Source: Butyrivibrio sp. INlla16
GTDB lineage: Bacteria; Bacillota; Clostridia; Lachnospirales; Lachnospiraceae
NCBI RefSeq assembly: GCF_900104155.1
Contig: NZ_FMYB01000040.1
Location: forward strand, 1-40,906
Direction: 5' to 3'
DNA: 40,906 nucleotides
This document shows positions 31,120-40,718 of the stretch, piece after piece; within the stretch, counting starts at the first letter, position 1; each line of letters begins with the position of its first letter. The position numbers and the translations under genes are program-made. The notes under the pieces were generated by a model, which worked only from the letters and a program-made list of their open reading frames with translations, ran no database searches and was not told where the DNA came from.

Positions 31120-33838
31120 TCTTTTTCTCCGTAACTAAAAGTATTATGAGTGCTATGATTCCCGCTATAGCCATAAATATGCCTATGGTCAGCCCCGGTG
31201 TGTGATATCTAAGCTCAATGCTGTGGGTTCCCGCACTTATTGGAGTCCCAAGTAACATAATATTGGCTTTTTCCGGAGTTCTTTTTTCTCCGTCCACATA
31301 TATTCTCCATCCCTTATCATACGGAATGTTAAGAACAAGGTAGGAATCCTGACTGGCAATTATAGTGCCTGTAATTTCATTTGTCATAAGCGACAGGGCA
31401 TTTCTGTGAAGATTATTATCTGTCATTGTTTCTTCTGAAAGTCCGGCTGCATTTTCCGCGAAGCCGTTCATCGGCTGACATATAACCTTCAGCGCATCAA
31501 AACTGTATTTTCCTTTTGCGGTAAACGTTATCTTTATACGGGTTCTTGCCTCATCGCTGTAGCACATATTCACCAGATAATTGTGCCAGCCGCTGTAGAA
31601 CTGGCTTAGCGGTGTCTTATAAAAAATCGTCTTGGTAACCTGCCTGTTTTCCGGTGTGTCCGTGGAAACTATTATATTTACCGCACCATACTTACTTTCA
31701 CACTGAAGGTTCTCAAAATATAAATAGGTTTCGCAGCCAGGTACCCCTTCAAAGGTCAAAGTACATTCAGCGTTGTCCTTTTTTGCCTTAAAATATCCAT
31801 CCTTTACCTTCACACCATCCGTGTCGGTTATCTCATAAGGTACCTCTACATCCGAGTAATATGAAGGATCTTGAACATTCATTTTCGTAAGTTCACTGTC
31901 ATCGTTTTTACTTTCCGATTCCCTGACGGCGCCATAAAGAAGTGCCTGCTGCCTTTTTATCGGCGAGAGCGCATCATAATCATCTCTTGAAATAACCTGA
32001 TCCTGTGTATATCCAAAGGCAGGGACGTTATTTCCCGCATATATTCCGAAATTGTACCACTCGGAGAAGGGCGCATAGCCATAGGGCACATAGCTCTGCT
32101 CCTGTTCGTTGTTGTATCGAAGAGAATAATATTTAACTCCCGAAAGAGTCAGTGGAATCGCTCTGTCATCAAGCCCAAAGAACTGGAAATTTGCCATCTC
32201 GTTAATTGCCAATGACTGCAAAAAGTCTGATACGGAACCGTTTGCAAGACTCCAGTAAAACTGAGTTGAAGGAATACTGTAAGGAAGCGAAGCATTGAAG
32301 GTAAGATTTCTTCCGGTATAACTGTAATATTGCTCATAACCCTCGGGAACTGTCTCTGTTACCGCTCTGAGTTCCGTATTCATGACAAGCTCGTCATATT
32401 CCTCGGGCGACATCTTATCCACATAACCGCTCGGAAGGTTTCCTGCCTGCGGCGCATTGGCTGCATATCCGTTTTGAACAACAGCAAGAAAAACCAGTAA
32501 TAATATCGCTGCTCTTCTTACACTTACCGGAATCTTTTTTATCAGAATTATTATCCAGAACACTCCCAGAAATACCAACTGGGGATAAATCAATTTGGAT
32601 GTATCTCCGAACATAAGAACTGCTGCCAAATATAGGATACAAATAACCCCGAGGATAATCTGTTTAACCATGCTGAGCTTATCCCCGTTTTCCGTAAGCT
32701 CTGTTGCCAGATAAGATAGCAACAGACAATATGCAAAACTCCAACGATTTATTGTATAGGAAAAGCCGGTCATAACATACCCGGCAACCGGGAACAAAAG
32801 CATCAATGTCATAAGCACGGCAAGGATTCTCTGTCTTAAAAGCGTCCCTTTTTCATCCTCTTCTCTTTTGAAGATAAGAAAAACAAGTGCCGGAAGCGCG
32901 ATGAAAGTAAAGCCTATAACCGTGTCATAGGACGGGAAATATCTATAAGCAATAAGACTTCCGATCAGTTCCTTATAGTACTCTGCCTTGTAGGTAAGCG
33001 GAACACCATGAGAGCCGAGTCCGGCTCTTGGATTAGACAAAAATGCGAGAATTACAGGCAAAAGGATTGGCATGGATATTAATGTTCCGATAATGCCCAT
33101 GCACATAAATCTTCCAATGAGCTGAAATTTCACAGATAATGTCTTAACCTCATCAGAGGTAAATATGTAGATTAGCCCGTAAACAAGCGTCATCAACACA
33201 AGCATGTAGAAGAAATAGAAATTACTCACAGCGGATAGAACTACCGCCAGAACAAACGGAAGCGATTTCCTTTTACTAATAAATGTTCTCACTCCATACA
33301 CAAGAAGCGGAAGGCAGATCATCGGCTGAACAAACTGCGGATTCCACATTCCTATGAACATAACTATCCCGCAAAAGGAATAAGATATTGCTCCTGTGAG
33401 CTTTGAAACAAGAGTAAATCTTTCTTTTCCGGATACCAAAAGCAAAAAGGAAAGTCCCGCCAGATAGGGGCGAAGCAAAATAAGAAATTGAAAATAGTAA
33501 TAAACGTATTTTGAAGGCAAAAATGCCATGGGGAGATTCAATGGATCTCCCACGGCATAATATTGCATTGAGGTCAGAAAATCGGCTCCGTATCCGATTC
33601 CCAGATCATAACTTTGAATATCGAATTTGTGCTCGGAAAAAATCCTGTGTGCAACACCTCTTAGAAATCTTCCGTATTTTGAGAGTGCATTAATATGCTG
33701 CTCGAACGCATCCGTCGTATTTATCATGGACTTTTTGCTGTAATAAAACCAGCCCCATACAAGCAGTGCGGTAATTATATATAAGATAGTAAAAGAAAAA
33801 AACACTGCTTTCTTTGAATGACCTGCTGTATTCTTCAT
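31109..33838 (-). CDS. YfhO-family membrane glycosyltransferase-like protein
   Basis: The protein has 909 residues, about 12-14 helices in the N-terminal 470, an extracellular domain of about 380 residues and one final helix (about 880-900). The opening matches YfhO: a first helix, then INTTDAFEQHINALSKYGRFLRG, SYDLGIGYGADFLTSMQYYAVGDPLNL. In Bacillus subtilis YfhO adds sugars to lipoteichoic acid. The last soluble part (YLVLNIPYDKGWRIYVDGEKR) is the usual YfhO tail. It follows the GH13 gene by 32 bp and is co-translated with the double GT-C gene, so all three are likely one transcript. The acceptor polymer is not shown. Confidence 0.88.
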   Translation of the reverse strand: MKNTAGHSKKAVFFSFTILYIITALLVWGWFYYSKKSMINTTDAFEQHINALSKYGRFLRGVAHRIFSEHKFDIQSYDLGIGYGADFLTSMQYYAVGDPLNLPMAFLPSKYVYYYFQFLILLRPYLAGLSFLLLVSGKERFTLVSKLTGAISYSFCGIVMFIGMWNPQFVQPMICLPLLVYGVRTFISKRKSLPFVLAVVLSAVSNFYFFYMLVLMTLVYGLIYIFTSDEVKTLSVKFQLIGRFMCMGIIGTLISMPILLPVILAFLSNPRAGLGSHGVPLTYKAEYYKELIGSLIAYRYFPSYDTVIGFTFIALPALVFLIFKREEDEKGTLLRQRILAVLMTLMLLFPVAGYVMTGFSYTINRWSFAYCLLLSYLATELTENGDKLSMVKQIILGVICILYLAAVLMFGDTSKLIYPQLVFLGVFWIIILIKKIPVSVRRAAILLLVFLAVVQNGYAANAPQAGNLPSGYVDKMSPEEYDELVMNTELRAVTETVPEGYEQYYSYTGRNLTFNASLPYSIPSTQFYWSLANGSVSDFLQSLAINEMANFQFFGLDDRAIPLTLSGVKYYSLRYNNEQEQSYVPYGYAPFSEWYNFGIYAGNNVPAFGYTQDQVISRDDYDALSPIKRQQALLYGAVRESESKNDDSELTKMNVQDPSYYSDVEVPYEITDTDGVKVKDGYFKAKKDNAECTLTFEGVPGCETYLYFENLQCESKYGAVNIIVSTDTPENRQVTKTIFYKTPLSQFYSGWHNYLVNMCYSDEARTRIKITFTAKGKYSFDALKVICQPMNGFAENAAGLSEETMTDNNLHRNALSLMTNEITGTIIASQDSYLVLNIPYDKGWRIYVDGEKRTPEKANIMLLGTPISAGTHSIELRYHTPGLTIGIFMAIAGIIALIILLVTEKKNAV

Positions 33839-33870
33839 TGTCCAAATCCTCGGATACGTATTTTGTATTA

Positions 33871-35976
33871 TTACATGCGGAAGAAGTTGGTGGACCAGAA
33901 GGATTCCTCGTTCACCGCAGTAATTCTGCTATATTGCAGAACAACGGCCGAATCAGCGCCGTAAGCTCTGACAAGCTTGCCGTTTTTTACACTATATGTT
34001 AAAGCGTCCGTTTTAAAGCCCTTAGAACCGCTCTCCATAACCCTGACAAGTCTCGCTTCCTCAGGTATTCCAAGCGGAGCAAGGCTTATCTCGCTTACCG
34101 TAAGATAGTCTTTTGTGTTTATTACAACTATAGTTGCGCTTATACGGTTAAATCTTCCATAGGCAAGTATGCCCTCACCGGCATCAAGTCTTACAAGCGA
34201 TCCGGTTTTGAGCTCTACGCTTGTCTTATGAAGATGGATCATCTCCTTGTGGAACCTTATCATCTCCTGGTCTTCGGTTCCCCAGGGATAAGTTCTTCTG
34301 TTATCGGGATCCGTAAAGCCGCAAACACCGGCCTCGTCCCCATAATAAATTGTAGGCGCTCCGGGCCAGGTCATCTGGACAACAACTGCCTGCCTCATGA
34401 TAGCCTTACTTACACCCTCTTCAGCAGCTTTATGTCCTCTTGTGCCGCATCTTCCCACAACATGATTCGTTCTGGTAAGAAATCTCGAATGGTCGTGATT
34501 CGACAGCTCATTCATGGCCACAAGGAGCGAAGGATGTGAAAAGTTTTCTGCCGCCGCACCCAGCATGCAGTCCCAGAATCTGTCCACATTGCCGATAAAC
34601 TCGCCATGATAACCGTCACTGTGCTTCTCCATTCCCGTCAGGAAATAGGTCAGCGGCTCCATAAAGGCATCGTAGTTCATAACGCTGTCCCACTCACCGC
34701 CTACAAGCCAGTTATGGGCACTTCCGTAATGCTCAGCCAAAATCAGGGCATCCGGGTTGGCTTCTTTTACAGCCTTTCTGAATCTCCTCCAGAAGCTGTG
34801 GTTGTAGTCCTCCGAGTGTCCCAGATCCGCTGCCACGTCAAGTCTCCAGCCATCTGCAAAATACGGCGCGGAAACCCATTTTTTACCGATTTCGATTATG
34901 TAGTCCTCAAGCTTTTTACTGCCCTCATAGTTGAGTTTTGGAAGAGTATCATATCCCCACCATCCCTCATAATTATTGTTATAAGGCCAGTTACCGCCTG
35001 AAAAACCGAAGTAATCATGATAAGGGCTGTCCTTAGAAACATAAGCTCCCTTTTCATATCCCTTGGCATTCTCATATATGCACTCTTTGTCCATCCACTT
35101 GTTAAAGGATCCGCAATGGTTGAACACGCCGTCGAGAATTACTCTGATGCCGCGCTTATGAGCTTCCGCAACCACTTTAGCAAAAAGCTCATCCGATGCC
35201 TCCAGATTTTTCTTGTTTGTAACTCTGTCTATATACCTTGTAGCATCCTTGTTCGAATAACTATTGGTTAAAAGGTTTCCTTTATCCGATACAATTTTTC
35301 CAAAATGAGGATCGATATGGTCGTAGTCCTGAGTATCATATTTATGCGATGAAGGAGATACGAAAAGAGGATTAAAATAAATAACCTCTATTCCAAGATC
35401 CTTAAGATAATCAAGCTTATCCAGGACTCCCTGAAGGTCTCCGCCATAGAATTCTCTTATATCAGCGTTAGGATCCGGATACTGATTCCAGTTTGTAACC
35501 TGTATGCTTTTTCCGCCGACATAATTATACTCATCCGTAAGAACATCATTATCCGGATCTCCGTTCCTGAACCTGTCAACAAATATCTGATACATGACAG
35601 CTCCCTTCGCCCAATCCGGCGTATAGAAATTCGGAATCATTCTGAATTTGAATTTATCGGGAACAGTTTCCCCTGCTCCCCTCTGATCATAGTAAAGAGT
35701 CTCCCCCTCTGACTCAATCCTGAAATAATACTGAACTATACCACTGGTTTTAGGTACTATGCCCTTGGCAAGATAATAATCAAAGCCGTCCTCCGAATGG
35801 TGTATCTTCATCTCAACCTCATCGGATGCTACTTCGCTGTCATAGATAAGCGTTATCCTGCCGGCATCGCCCTGTCCGCACCGAAAATATACAAAAACCT
35901 GCTTTCCGGGTTTTGGCTGTGGCGGCTGGTGGTAATCCAGCGTCAAATCATGGAACAATCTGTCCCGCCTAATCAT
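33871..35976 (-). CDS. GH13 alpha-amylase family enzyme (neopullulanase-like)
   Basis: The protein has 701 residues from ATG 35976 with AGGAG 8 nt upstream. A 72-codon extension to 36192 lacks a site and crosses the terminator, so I leave it out. An N-terminal beta domain (about 1-120, KQVFVYFRCGQGDAGRITLIYD) is followed by the GH13 barrel: ILDGVFNHCG (region I), GWRLDVAAD (region II, nucleophile aspartate), LILAEHYGS (region III, acid/base glutamate) and NELSNHDHSRF (region IV). The YGGDLQGVLDKLDYLKDLGI stretch and N-terminal domain fit the cyclomaltodextrinase/neopullulanase group. No signal peptide: a cytoplasmic enzyme acting on maltodextrins or glycogen. An unusual leader terminator lies upstream. 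Confidence 0.9.
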   Translation of the reverse strand: MIRRDRLFHDLTLDYHQPPQPKPGKQVFVYFRCGQGDAGRITLIYDSEVASDEVEMKIHHSEDGFDYYLAKGIVPKTSGIVQYYFRIESEGETLYYDQRGAGETVPDKFKFRMIPNFYTPDWAKGAVMYQIFVDRFRNGDPDNDVLTDEYNYVGGKSIQVTNWNQYPDPNADIREFYGGDLQGVLDKLDYLKDLGIEVIYFNPLFVSPSSHKYDTQDYDHIDPHFGKIVSDKGNLLTNSYSNKDATRYIDRVTNKKNLEASDELFAKVVAEAHKRGIRVILDGVFNHCGSFNKWMDKECIYENAKGYEKGAYVSKDSPYHDYFGFSGGNWPYNNNYEGWWGYDTLPKLNYEGSKKLEDYIIEIGKKWVSAPYFADGWRLDVAADLGHSEDYNHSFWRRFRKAVKEANPDALILAEHYGSAHNWLVGGEWDSVMNYDAFMEPLTYFLTGMEKHSDGYHGEFIGNVDRFWDCMLGAAAENFSHPSLLVAMNELSNHDHSRFLTRTNHVVGRCGTRGHKAAEEGVSKAIMRQAVVVQMTWPGAPTIYYGDEAGVCGFTDPDNRRTYPWGTEDQEMIRFHKEMIHLHKTSVELKTGSLVRLDAGEGILAYGRFNRISATIVVINTKDYLTVSEISLAPLGIPEEARLVRVMESGSKGFKTDALTYSVKNGKLVRAYGADSAVVLQYSRITAVNEESFWSTNFFRM

Positions 35977-36002
35977 AAATAATCTCCTAAAAAATAGATA
36001 TA

Positions 36003-36034
36003 AAAAAAGACAGCTTAGGGTTGCTGTCTTTTTT
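36003..36034 (-). terminator. Terminator in the gap between ftsH and the GH13 gene
   Basis: AAAAAAGACAGC (36003-36014) and GCTGTCTTTTTT (36023-36034) form a 12-bp stem with an 8-nt loop, flanked by A and T runs so it works on either strand. It is 155 nt after the ftsH stop but only about 18 nt before the GH13 ribosome site. Confidence 0.85.
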
Positions 36035-36188
36035 AGAGAAGGTATTTCTTTCTTATGGGTATAGCAAAAAACTTTAATGTATTGGGGGTTACAAGAGTAT
36101 ATTAGCACCACCTCGATAATGGGTAAATACTCACGTTTCACAAAATTACTAAAACCCCGTATGCATTTTTGTCTATTTTGCACAAGCG

Positions 36189-38063
36189 TCAAATTTTATC
36201 TGCCAGTGCAGCTATGTCTTCTCCCAGTGAAACAGCCTGATGGAGCGTGAAAAGAGCTTCAAACTCTGCACGTCCTATTTTTTCTTTTTGAATTAAAAGC
36301 TCAGCGCTGGAGTGAAGAATATCCTCATAGGATCTGAGAATCTCTTTTGCCTTTGCATAGCACAAATCGATGATATCCTTGACCTGCTTATCAATCTCGC
36401 CAGCCATAAGCTCAGAATTGCGCTTGTTGTGCTGGATATCATAACCGATAAACACGTCTTCTTCCTGCTCGTTATAATTGATGATACCGATTCTCTTGGA
36501 CATGCCATAAACGGTAACCATCTTTCTTGCTTCGCTGGTAGCTTTCTGAATATCGCTTGATGCTCCGGTTGTAATATCTCCAAAGATGATCTCTTCGGCA
36601 ATTCTTCCGCCGAGGACAACCATTATCTCCTGAAGCATTTTGCCTTTTGTAAGGAACATCTCATCCTTTTCGGGAAGCGGCATCGTGTAGCCTGCTGCTC
36701 CCATACCTGTGGGAATAACAGATACCGTATATACCGGTCCTACATCAGGAAGAACATGGTAAAGTATCGCATGTCCGGCCTCATGATAAGCAGTTATCTT
36801 CTTTTCCTTATCGGAAATGATATGACTGTGTTTCTCTGTTCCTATCCCAACCTGTACAAAAGCTTTCTGGATGTCTGACTGCGTGATGAAGCCTCTGTCA
36901 TCCATCGCAGCATTGATTGCAGATTCATTTAAAAGGTTCTCAAGATCCGCTCCGGTAAATCCTGCTGTAGTCTGTGCAATGCTCTGAAGATCAACGGTCT
37001 CTGCAAGAGGCTTATTTCTTGCATGAACCTTAAGTATCTCCTCACGTCCTCTGACATCCGGACGGGCAACCGTAATCTTTCTGTCAAAACGTCCGGGACG
37101 AAGTATCGCGGGATCAAGAATGTCTACACGGTTTGTGGCCGCCATGACAATTATTCCTTCGTTTACACCAAATCCGTCCATCTCAACAAGAAGCTGGTTC
37201 AGTGTCTGTTCACGCTCGTCATGTCCGCCGCCCATACCGGTTCCGCGGCGTCTTGCAACCGCATCAATCTCATCAATAAATATAATACAGGGTGAATTCT
37301 TCTTTGCATCTGCAAAAAGGTCTCTTACACGGGAAGCTCCGACACCTACGAACATCTCTACGAAATCGGATCCCGAAATGCTAAAGAACGGAACACCGGC
37401 TTCACCAGCGACAGCTCTTGCAAGCAGTGTTTTACCGGTTCCGGGAGCACCTTCCAAAAGTACACCCTTTGGTATTCTGGCTCCAACCCTTGTAAACTTT
37501 CCTGCATCCTTAAGGAATTCGATTATCTCGGCAAGCTGCTCTTTTTCCTCAACAAGTCCTGCAACGTCCGTGAGCTTTATCTTGTTGTCATCGCCTGTGG
37601 ACAGCCTTGCTCTGCTCTTGCCGAAGTTCATCATCCTGCTGTTGCCGGATGACTGTCCCTGCGCATTATTCATCATCACAAACAAGAAGGTGATGACGAA
37701 CAATCCTACAAGAATCGGTATAATGCTGCTTATCAGAAGGTTCTCGCCCGGAACATCCCTTACTACAGGGTCTATTCCGTTCTCAACAAGAATTGCTTCG
37801 ATCTCGGAAATATCCGTAGCATATAATACCTTTTCGTTTTTATTGGTAAGAACAATCTTTACTACTCCGGTCGGAGTCTCCTCATTCGGAACGATTTCCG
37901 CGGAATATATCTTGTTTTCCTGGAGATCCTTGACCAGCTGGCCTCTGGTGTAGGCTGTATCCGATGACTGAATTCTGCCCTTACCGTACTCAAGAAAAGC
38001 AAGAGCCAAAAGCAGAACTATAATCAGTCCAAAGTAAAAACTAAAGCCCCTATTTTTATTCAC
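36189..38063 (-). CDS. ftsH: ATP-dependent zinc metalloprotease FtsH
   Basis: The protein has 624 residues with the standard plan: TM1 (about 8-25), a short outer domain, TM2 (110-131), AAA+ domain with Walker A GAPGTGKT (205-212), Walker [10 protein letters not shown], arginine finger region RPGRFDR, then the protease domain with zinc motif HEAGH (H427-H431). It degrades membrane and regulatory proteins. It is the last gene of divIC-tilS-hpt-ftsH, 12 bp after hpt. A 212-bp gap with a terminator follows. Confidence 0.98.
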   Translation of the reverse strand: MNKNRGFSFYFGLIIVLLLALAFLEYGKGRIQSSDTAYTRGQLVKDLQENKIYSAEIVPNEETPTGVVKIVLTNKNEKVLYATDISEIEAILVENGIDPVVRDVPGENLLISSIIPILVGLFVITFLFVMMNNAQGQSSGNSRMMNFGKSRARLSTGDDNKIKLTDVAGLVEEKEQLAEIIEFLKDAGKFTRVGARIPKGVLLEGAPGTGKTLLARAVAGEAGVPFFSISGSDFVEMFVGVGASRVRDLFADAKKNSPCIIFIDEIDAVARRRGTGMGGGHDEREQTLNQLLVEMDGFGVNEGIIVMAATNRVDILDPAILRPGRFDRKITVARPDVRGREEILKVHARNKPLAETVDLQSIAQTTAGFTGADLENLLNESAINAAMDDRGFITQSDIQKAFVQVGIGTEKHSHIISDKEKKITAYHEAGHAILYHVLPDVGPVYTVSVIPTGMGAAGYTMPLPEKDEMFLTKGKMLQEIMVVLGGRIAEEIIFGDITTGASSDIQKATSEARKMVTVYGMSKRIGIINYNEQEEDVFIGYDIQHNKRNSELMAGEIDKQVKDIIDLCYAKAKEILRSYEDILHSSAELLIQKEKIGRAEFEALFTLHQAVSLGEDIAALADKI

Positions 38064-38075
38064 TGTTTATCCCCT

Positions 38076-38600
38076 TTAATCGAACTCTACAACTCCAATG
38101 TAAGGAAGGTTGCGATATCTCTGATCATAATCGAGACCATAACCCACAACAAACTCGTCCGGAATCTCAAAGCCTGTATAATCAACATTAACATCCATTA
38201 CTCGTCTCTCAGGCTTATCAAGGAGAGTACAAAGCTTGATGCTTGAAGGTCCTCTGTCAGCAAGCATCTTCAGAAGATAGCTGAGCGTTCTTCCGGAGTC
38301 TACGATATCCTCAACTACAAGAACATCTTTTCCTGCAATGGGCTCATCAAGATCCTTTACGATCTTAACAACGCCGCTGGATTTTGTAGAAGATCCATAG
38401 CTTGAAGCTGACATAAAGTCCATAGTTACGGGAACCGTGATTCTCTTTGCAAGCTCACACATAAAGAAAGTACCGCCCTTAAGTACACAAATAAGATGTA
38501 CTGTTTTACCGGAATAGTCTTTGCTTATCTGCTCACCGATCTCCTGAATTCTTTTGTCAACTTCCTCCTCAGACAGTAAAACTCTAACTGATTCTGCCAT
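38076..38600 (-). CDS. hpt: Hypoxanthine phosphoribosyltransferase
   Basis: The protein has 174 residues. PRPP-binding loop VLVVEDIVDSGRTLSYLL (EDIVDSGRT 97-105), flexible loop SASSYGSSTKSSG and VLKGGTFF are all present. It salvages hypoxanthine (and guanine) to IMP/GMP. Its position between tilS and ftsH is conserved in Firmicutes. Confidence 0.97.
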   Translation of the reverse strand: MAESVRVLLSEEEVDKRIQEIGEQISKDYSGKTVHLICVLKGGTFFMCELAKRITVPVTMDFMSASSYGSSTKSSGVVKIVKDLDEPIAGKDVLVVEDIVDSGRTLSYLLKMLADRGPSSIKLCTLLDKPERRVMDVNVDYTGFEIPDEFVVGYGLDYDQRYRNLPYIGVVEFD

Positions 38601-38642
38601 ATTTACCTCTTTTCCGGGAGTGCTCCTGCGCTCCTTGTTTCT

Positions 38643-40073
38643 TTATCTTTTTGTTACTACAACTTCCAAAACTCTGTTTGAATCATCACTCAGTCTGTAG
38701 GCGTCTCCCATACGATGCTCGGGAACCCATAGAACATTGTCCCCCTCTGCAAGTATGTAAAGCGCATCTCTCTTATCAACCGGGATTTTTTCATCTATCA
38801 TGAATTTCTTCAGTTTTTTATTTCCGTTACCTACCGAAATGGTATCACCCGTTTTTCTGGTGCGGAATTGCAGACTATTCTTTATTTTATCATAATTGAA
38901 CCATTTCGTATATTCTCCCATAGGGATTTTAAGGTCACTTTTATAGGGAAAAATTCTTAAATTTACGACTCCGAGACGCGGAACTTCAAGTTCCACCTCC
39001 CCGCCTTCTCTCAAAGCTTTCATATCAACACTGATATCGGCATTTTCCATACCTTGGCTCTTATCAAAACAGAGCTTTAGTTTGTCATAAGTCCTGATTG
39101 CTTGTATGCCATACGGAAGGCTTAGTTTTGCTGACCCATCGGTACTAAGCGGAAACCTTGTCAGTTCTCTGATATGTACCGCCTGTATATCTTTCACATG
39201 CGGGTATAAAAGGTGAATACCGTTTGTAATCAGCCTTTCCCTTATTATCTCCGGCTGTGCTGCAAGGATGCCACAGTCAAGTACCACCTCGTCCTTGCTG
39301 CTCTCTACTAGCCATCCTTCAACCAGTCTCGCCTGCTCATCAATATAATCATCTATTCTTGAAAGGTAAGCTGCTGCTTCCGCGACGTGCCTGCCAGCTT
39401 TAGCATTTATCTGCTCCTTCGCCACCGGAATGACGTTGTGCCTGATGCGATTTCTGGTGTAATCATCAGTAAAGTTGCTACTGTCATTACAGTATTTAAA
39501 ACCTTTTTGTTTTAGGTATTCCTCTATTTCGCTTCTCTCTGTTTCCAAAAGAGGCCTTATCAGTACGACGCCGTCGCGTTCTCCCTTTGCTCTTATTCCC
39601 GAAAGTCCTTTAATCCTGCTGCCTCTGAACAGATTATGAAGAACCGTCTCCGCCTGATCGCCCATATTGTGAGCGGTAGCTATTTTTACAGTCTTTCCGG
39701 TTTTTCTCGAAAGCTCGCCTGCTATATCAAGGAAAGCTTTATATCTCTCATTTCGCCCGGCTTCTTCCTCAGACAAATCTGCCTTTTGGACTATCCCCGG
39801 TATATTAATATCCCTTCTGTAAAAAGGTATCTCATTTTCACCGCAAAGCTTCTCGACAAATAGCGCCTCCTCTTCGGCAGCCTCTCTGATCATATGATTG
39901 ATATGAACCACCGCAAGATCAAAAGACAGTTCCTCCCGGAGCTGTCTCAAAACATGAAAAAGGCAGACAGAATCAGCCCCTCCGGATACACCGGCAAGAA
40001 CAACTTCACCGTCTGCGATAAGCTTTTCTTCAACTATGAACTTTTTTATTCCTTCGCCTAATCTGTCTTCCAT
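38643..40073 (-). CDS. tilS: tRNA(Ile)-lysidine synthetase
   Basis: The protein has 476 residues. The PP-loop ATP-pyrophosphatase motif is SGGADS (30-35), and TilS-specific stretches include VHINHMIREAAEEEALFV, ATAHNMGDQAETVLHNLFRGS (conserved H and Q) and NDSSNFTDDYTRNRIRH. The C-terminal domain includes FRTRKTGDTISVGNGNKKLKKFMIDEKIP, the usual TilS tail. It makes lysidine at the CAU anticodon of a tRNA-Ile so that it reads AUA. It lies 56 bp after divIC and 42 bp before hpt. Confidence 0.97.
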   Translation of the reverse strand: MEDRLGEGIKKFIVEEKLIADGEVVLAGVSGGADSVCLFHVLRQLREELSFDLAVVHINHMIREAAEEEALFVEKLCGENEIPFYRRDINIPGIVQKADLSEEEAGRNERYKAFLDIAGELSRKTGKTVKIATAHNMGDQAETVLHNLFRGSRIKGLSGIRAKGERDGVVLIRPLLETERSEIEEYLKQKGFKYCNDSSNFTDDYTRNRIRHNVIPVAKEQINAKAGRHVAEAAAYLSRIDDYIDEQARLVEGWLVESSKDEVVLDCGILAAQPEIIRERLITNGIHLLYPHVKDIQAVHIRELTRFPLSTDGSAKLSLPYGIQAIRTYDKLKLCFDKSQGMENADISVDMKALREGGEVELEVPRLGVVNLRIFPYKSDLKIPMGEYTKWFNYDKIKNSLQFRTRKTGDTISVGNGNKKLKKFMIDEKIPVDKRDALYILAEGDNVLWVPEHRMGDAYRLSDDSNRVLEVVVTKR

Positions 40074-40091
40074 ATATTCGATATCAGAAAA

Positions 40092-40117
40092 GCTCCGGAA
40101 CTTCTCGCCTCCGGAGC
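40092..40117 (-). terminator. Terminator-like hairpin between divIC and tilS
   Basis: GCTCCGGA (40092-40099) pairs exactly with TCCGGAGC (40110-40117); the minus strand continues TTTTC and the plus strand TTTGTTTTT. It may trim or attenuate the operon after divIC, so tilS-hpt-ftsH would be made at a lower level or from readthrough. Confidence 0.55.
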
Positions 40118-40129
40118 CTTTGTTTTTAT

Positions 40130-40447
40130 TTAGTTTCCTGAGCTCTCATCCTTGAAGATTATCTCTCCCGGATATACAAGGCCCAGCTTTTCTTTTGCAA
40201 CCTTCTCAATATACTTTCTCGTTGTAGTATATGTCTCAAATTCTGCTATCTCTTCACTGCGAGCCTGCTCTGTTTCTATCTGGGTCTGCAGAGTCTCTAT
40301 CTTGCTGCGGTACTGATCTCTCTTCTGCACCAGACTGAAACTCCTTACAAGAACCACAATAAGAAGCAGAGCCACTGCAACAGTAGCCATTATCATTCCA
40401 TATGTATTTTGAACGTTGCCCCTTTTATATCTTGCCTTAGCTGCCAT
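40130..40447 (-). CDS. divIC: Septum formation initiator DivIC/FtsB-like
   Basis: The protein has 105 residues. A short basic N-terminus is followed by one membrane helix (about 18-37, MIMATVAVALLLIVVLVRSF), a leucine-zipper-like coiled coil (KRDQYRSKIETLQTQIETEQ) and the conserved YIEKVAKEKLGLVYPGEIIF, as in DivIC/FtsB divisome proteins that pair with FtsL and DivIB. GGGGAG lies 6 nt before ATG 40447. It is the first gene of the divIC-tilS-hpt-ftsH block and has a near-perfect promoter upstream. Confidence 0.9.
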   Translation of the reverse strand: MAAKARYKRGNVQNTYGMIMATVAVALLLIVVLVRSFSLVQKRDQYRSKIETLQTQIETEQARSEEIAEFETYTTTRKYIEKVAKEKLGLVYPGEIIFKDESSGN

Positions 40448-40505
40448 TATTACTCCCCATCCGAAAAACTTTATATCATTATCGTTATTTCGGAGATATA
40501 ACCTC

Positions 40506-40542
40506 TCAAGTATATTTTAGTACTTGAAAAAAGCACTGTCAA
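40506..40542 (-). promoter_or_regulatory. Strong promoter of the divIC operon with a dyad over the -10
   Basis: The minus strand reads a perfect TTGACA (40537-40542), 17 bp, TAAAAT (40514-40519), 67 bp before the divIC start. TCAAGTA (40506-40512) and TACTTGA (40521-40527) form a 7-bp inverted repeat with 8 bp between, centred on the -10 hexamer, so a repressor could sit there. Confidence 0.75.
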
Positions 40543-40654
40543 TGTGAGTGGTCAGATGTATAGGGTTGTTTCATGAAGAAGTTTTTGTGCAGGAGAATGC
40601 CATAATCAGGTGGAGTAGTTGCTTTTTGAGATGTTATTATCCTATATTCAGCAT

Positions 40655-40681
40655 AAAAAAGCGCATAGTTATCCCTATGCG
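40655..40681 (-). terminator. Terminator of the right-edge transposase-like gene
   Basis: CGCATAG (40662-40668) pairs with CTATGCG (40675-40681) with a 6-nt loop; the minus strand then reads CTTTTTT. It lies 38 bp past the stop at 40719. Confidence 0.75.
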
Positions 40682-40718
40682 TCATCAAAAGGAGTAAAGG
40701 TATTGTTATTCTCAAAAA

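Noticed and set aside
35977..36192. 72-codon N-terminal extension of the GH13 enzyme
   Set aside because: It reads through a terminator stem, has no ribosome site at its start and no signal-peptide pattern; ATG 35976 has AGGAG.
37120..37953. 277-codon plus-strand frame antisense to ftsH
   Set aside because: It is a shadow of the codon bias of ftsH; serine- and proline-rich with no domain pattern.
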